From NCBI GenBank assembly GCA_019308145.1, contig JAFDIG010000144.1, positions 1 to 5,819 on the forward strand: DNA of 5,819 nt. Reading direction: 5' to 3'. Made by a program: the position numbers and the translations under genes. Positions 5,724 through 5,819 of this stretch are shown piece after piece. The DNA comes from Deltaproteobacteria bacterium. Its GTDB lineage: Bacteria > Desulfobacterota > JAFDIG01. Within the stretch, counting starts at the first letter, position 1; each line of letters starts with the position of its first letter. The notes beneath the pieces are model-generated. The model had not been told where the DNA came from. It made no database searches and saw only the letters and a program-made list of their open reading frames with translations.

Positions 5724-5819
5724 TTAATAATTTTTTTCAATAGTTTTTATCAAATAAGTAATCGTACGATTAACATCCACATTTACCCCAAATTTTTCTG
5801 CTTCCCTTATTACCGCTCC
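5724..5819 (-). CDS. panE: Probable 2-dehydropantoate 2-reductase (ketopantoate reductase), C-terminal end only
   Basis: Thirty-one codons and a TAA stop (5724-5726) are open from the window edge. The peptide runs GAVIREAEKFGVNVDVNRTI and then TYLIKTIEKNY. It matches the last helix of the PanE/ApbA family, where a GAI-REAEK-G pattern is followed by a Pro/Val-N-x-T segment and a terminal amphipathic helix. This enzyme reduces ketopantoate to pantoate with NADPH, the step right after PanB, which lies 12 bases downstream. The fragment is short, so the family call rests on the motif plus the neighbour. The NADPH-binding domain and catalytic Lys lie outside the window. Confidence 0.8.
   Translation of the reverse strand, partial: GAVIREAEKFGVNVDVNRTITYLIKTIEKNY

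Noticed and set aside
1..5819. CRISPR arrays, tRNA genes, insertion sequences, phage genes
   Set aside because: No spaced direct repeats, no cloverleaf with CCA-end features, and no transposase or integrase motifs were seen on either strand.

Overview
All genes that can be supported in this window lie on the minus strand, so transcription runs from base 5819 towards base 1. The DNA is AT-rich, with a very AT-rich intergenic gap. The contents are a selenocysteine formate dehydrogenase with a Tat signal, a periplasmic-binding-protein TRAP transporter, and pantothenate synthesis genes. This fits an anaerobic or microaerophilic Gram-negative bacterium that makes selenoproteins. A Desulfobacterota/Thermodesulfobacteria/Nitrospirota-like host is a reasonable guess, but the window has no taxonomic marker.

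Upstream block (5819 to 2092): the last 31 codons of a probable ketopantoate reductase (panE) are followed after 12 bases by panB (ketopantoate hydroxymethyltransferase). After 30 bases comes a complete tripartite TRAP transporter: dctP (periplasmic solute receptor), dctQ (small four-helix membrane subunit) and dctM (large permease). The gaps are 30, 17 and 3 bases, and no convincing terminator separates the genes, so this looks like one operon. PanB and PanE catalyse consecutive steps, 2-oxoisovalerate to ketopantoate to pantoate. The TRAP system imports a small carboxylate of unknown identity, possibly linked to this pathway.

Intergenic block (2091 to 1617, 475 bases): no protein gene is convincing here. 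It holds a candidate sigma-70-type promoter followed by a structured leader. The leader has two hairpins enclosed by a 7-bp closing helix, and the 3' strand of that helix is also the 5' arm of a strong intrinsic terminator. The terminator lies ahead of the formate dehydrogenase gene, so the layout is that of a transcription attenuator or riboswitch. This is the most interesting part of the window, and I could not assign it to a known class with confidence. Below the terminator are an 11-base match to the Shine-Dalgarno consensus with no well-placed start codon, a tiny possible leader ORF, and a second promoter-like sequence.

Downstream block (1616 to 1): the first 538 codons of an FdnG-type formate dehydrogenase catalytic subunit, cut off by the window edge. 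An in-frame TGA at 1035-1037 sits exactly where the catalytic selenocysteine belongs. Reading through it, the frame stays open to base 1, so this is one selenoprotein gene and not a broken one.
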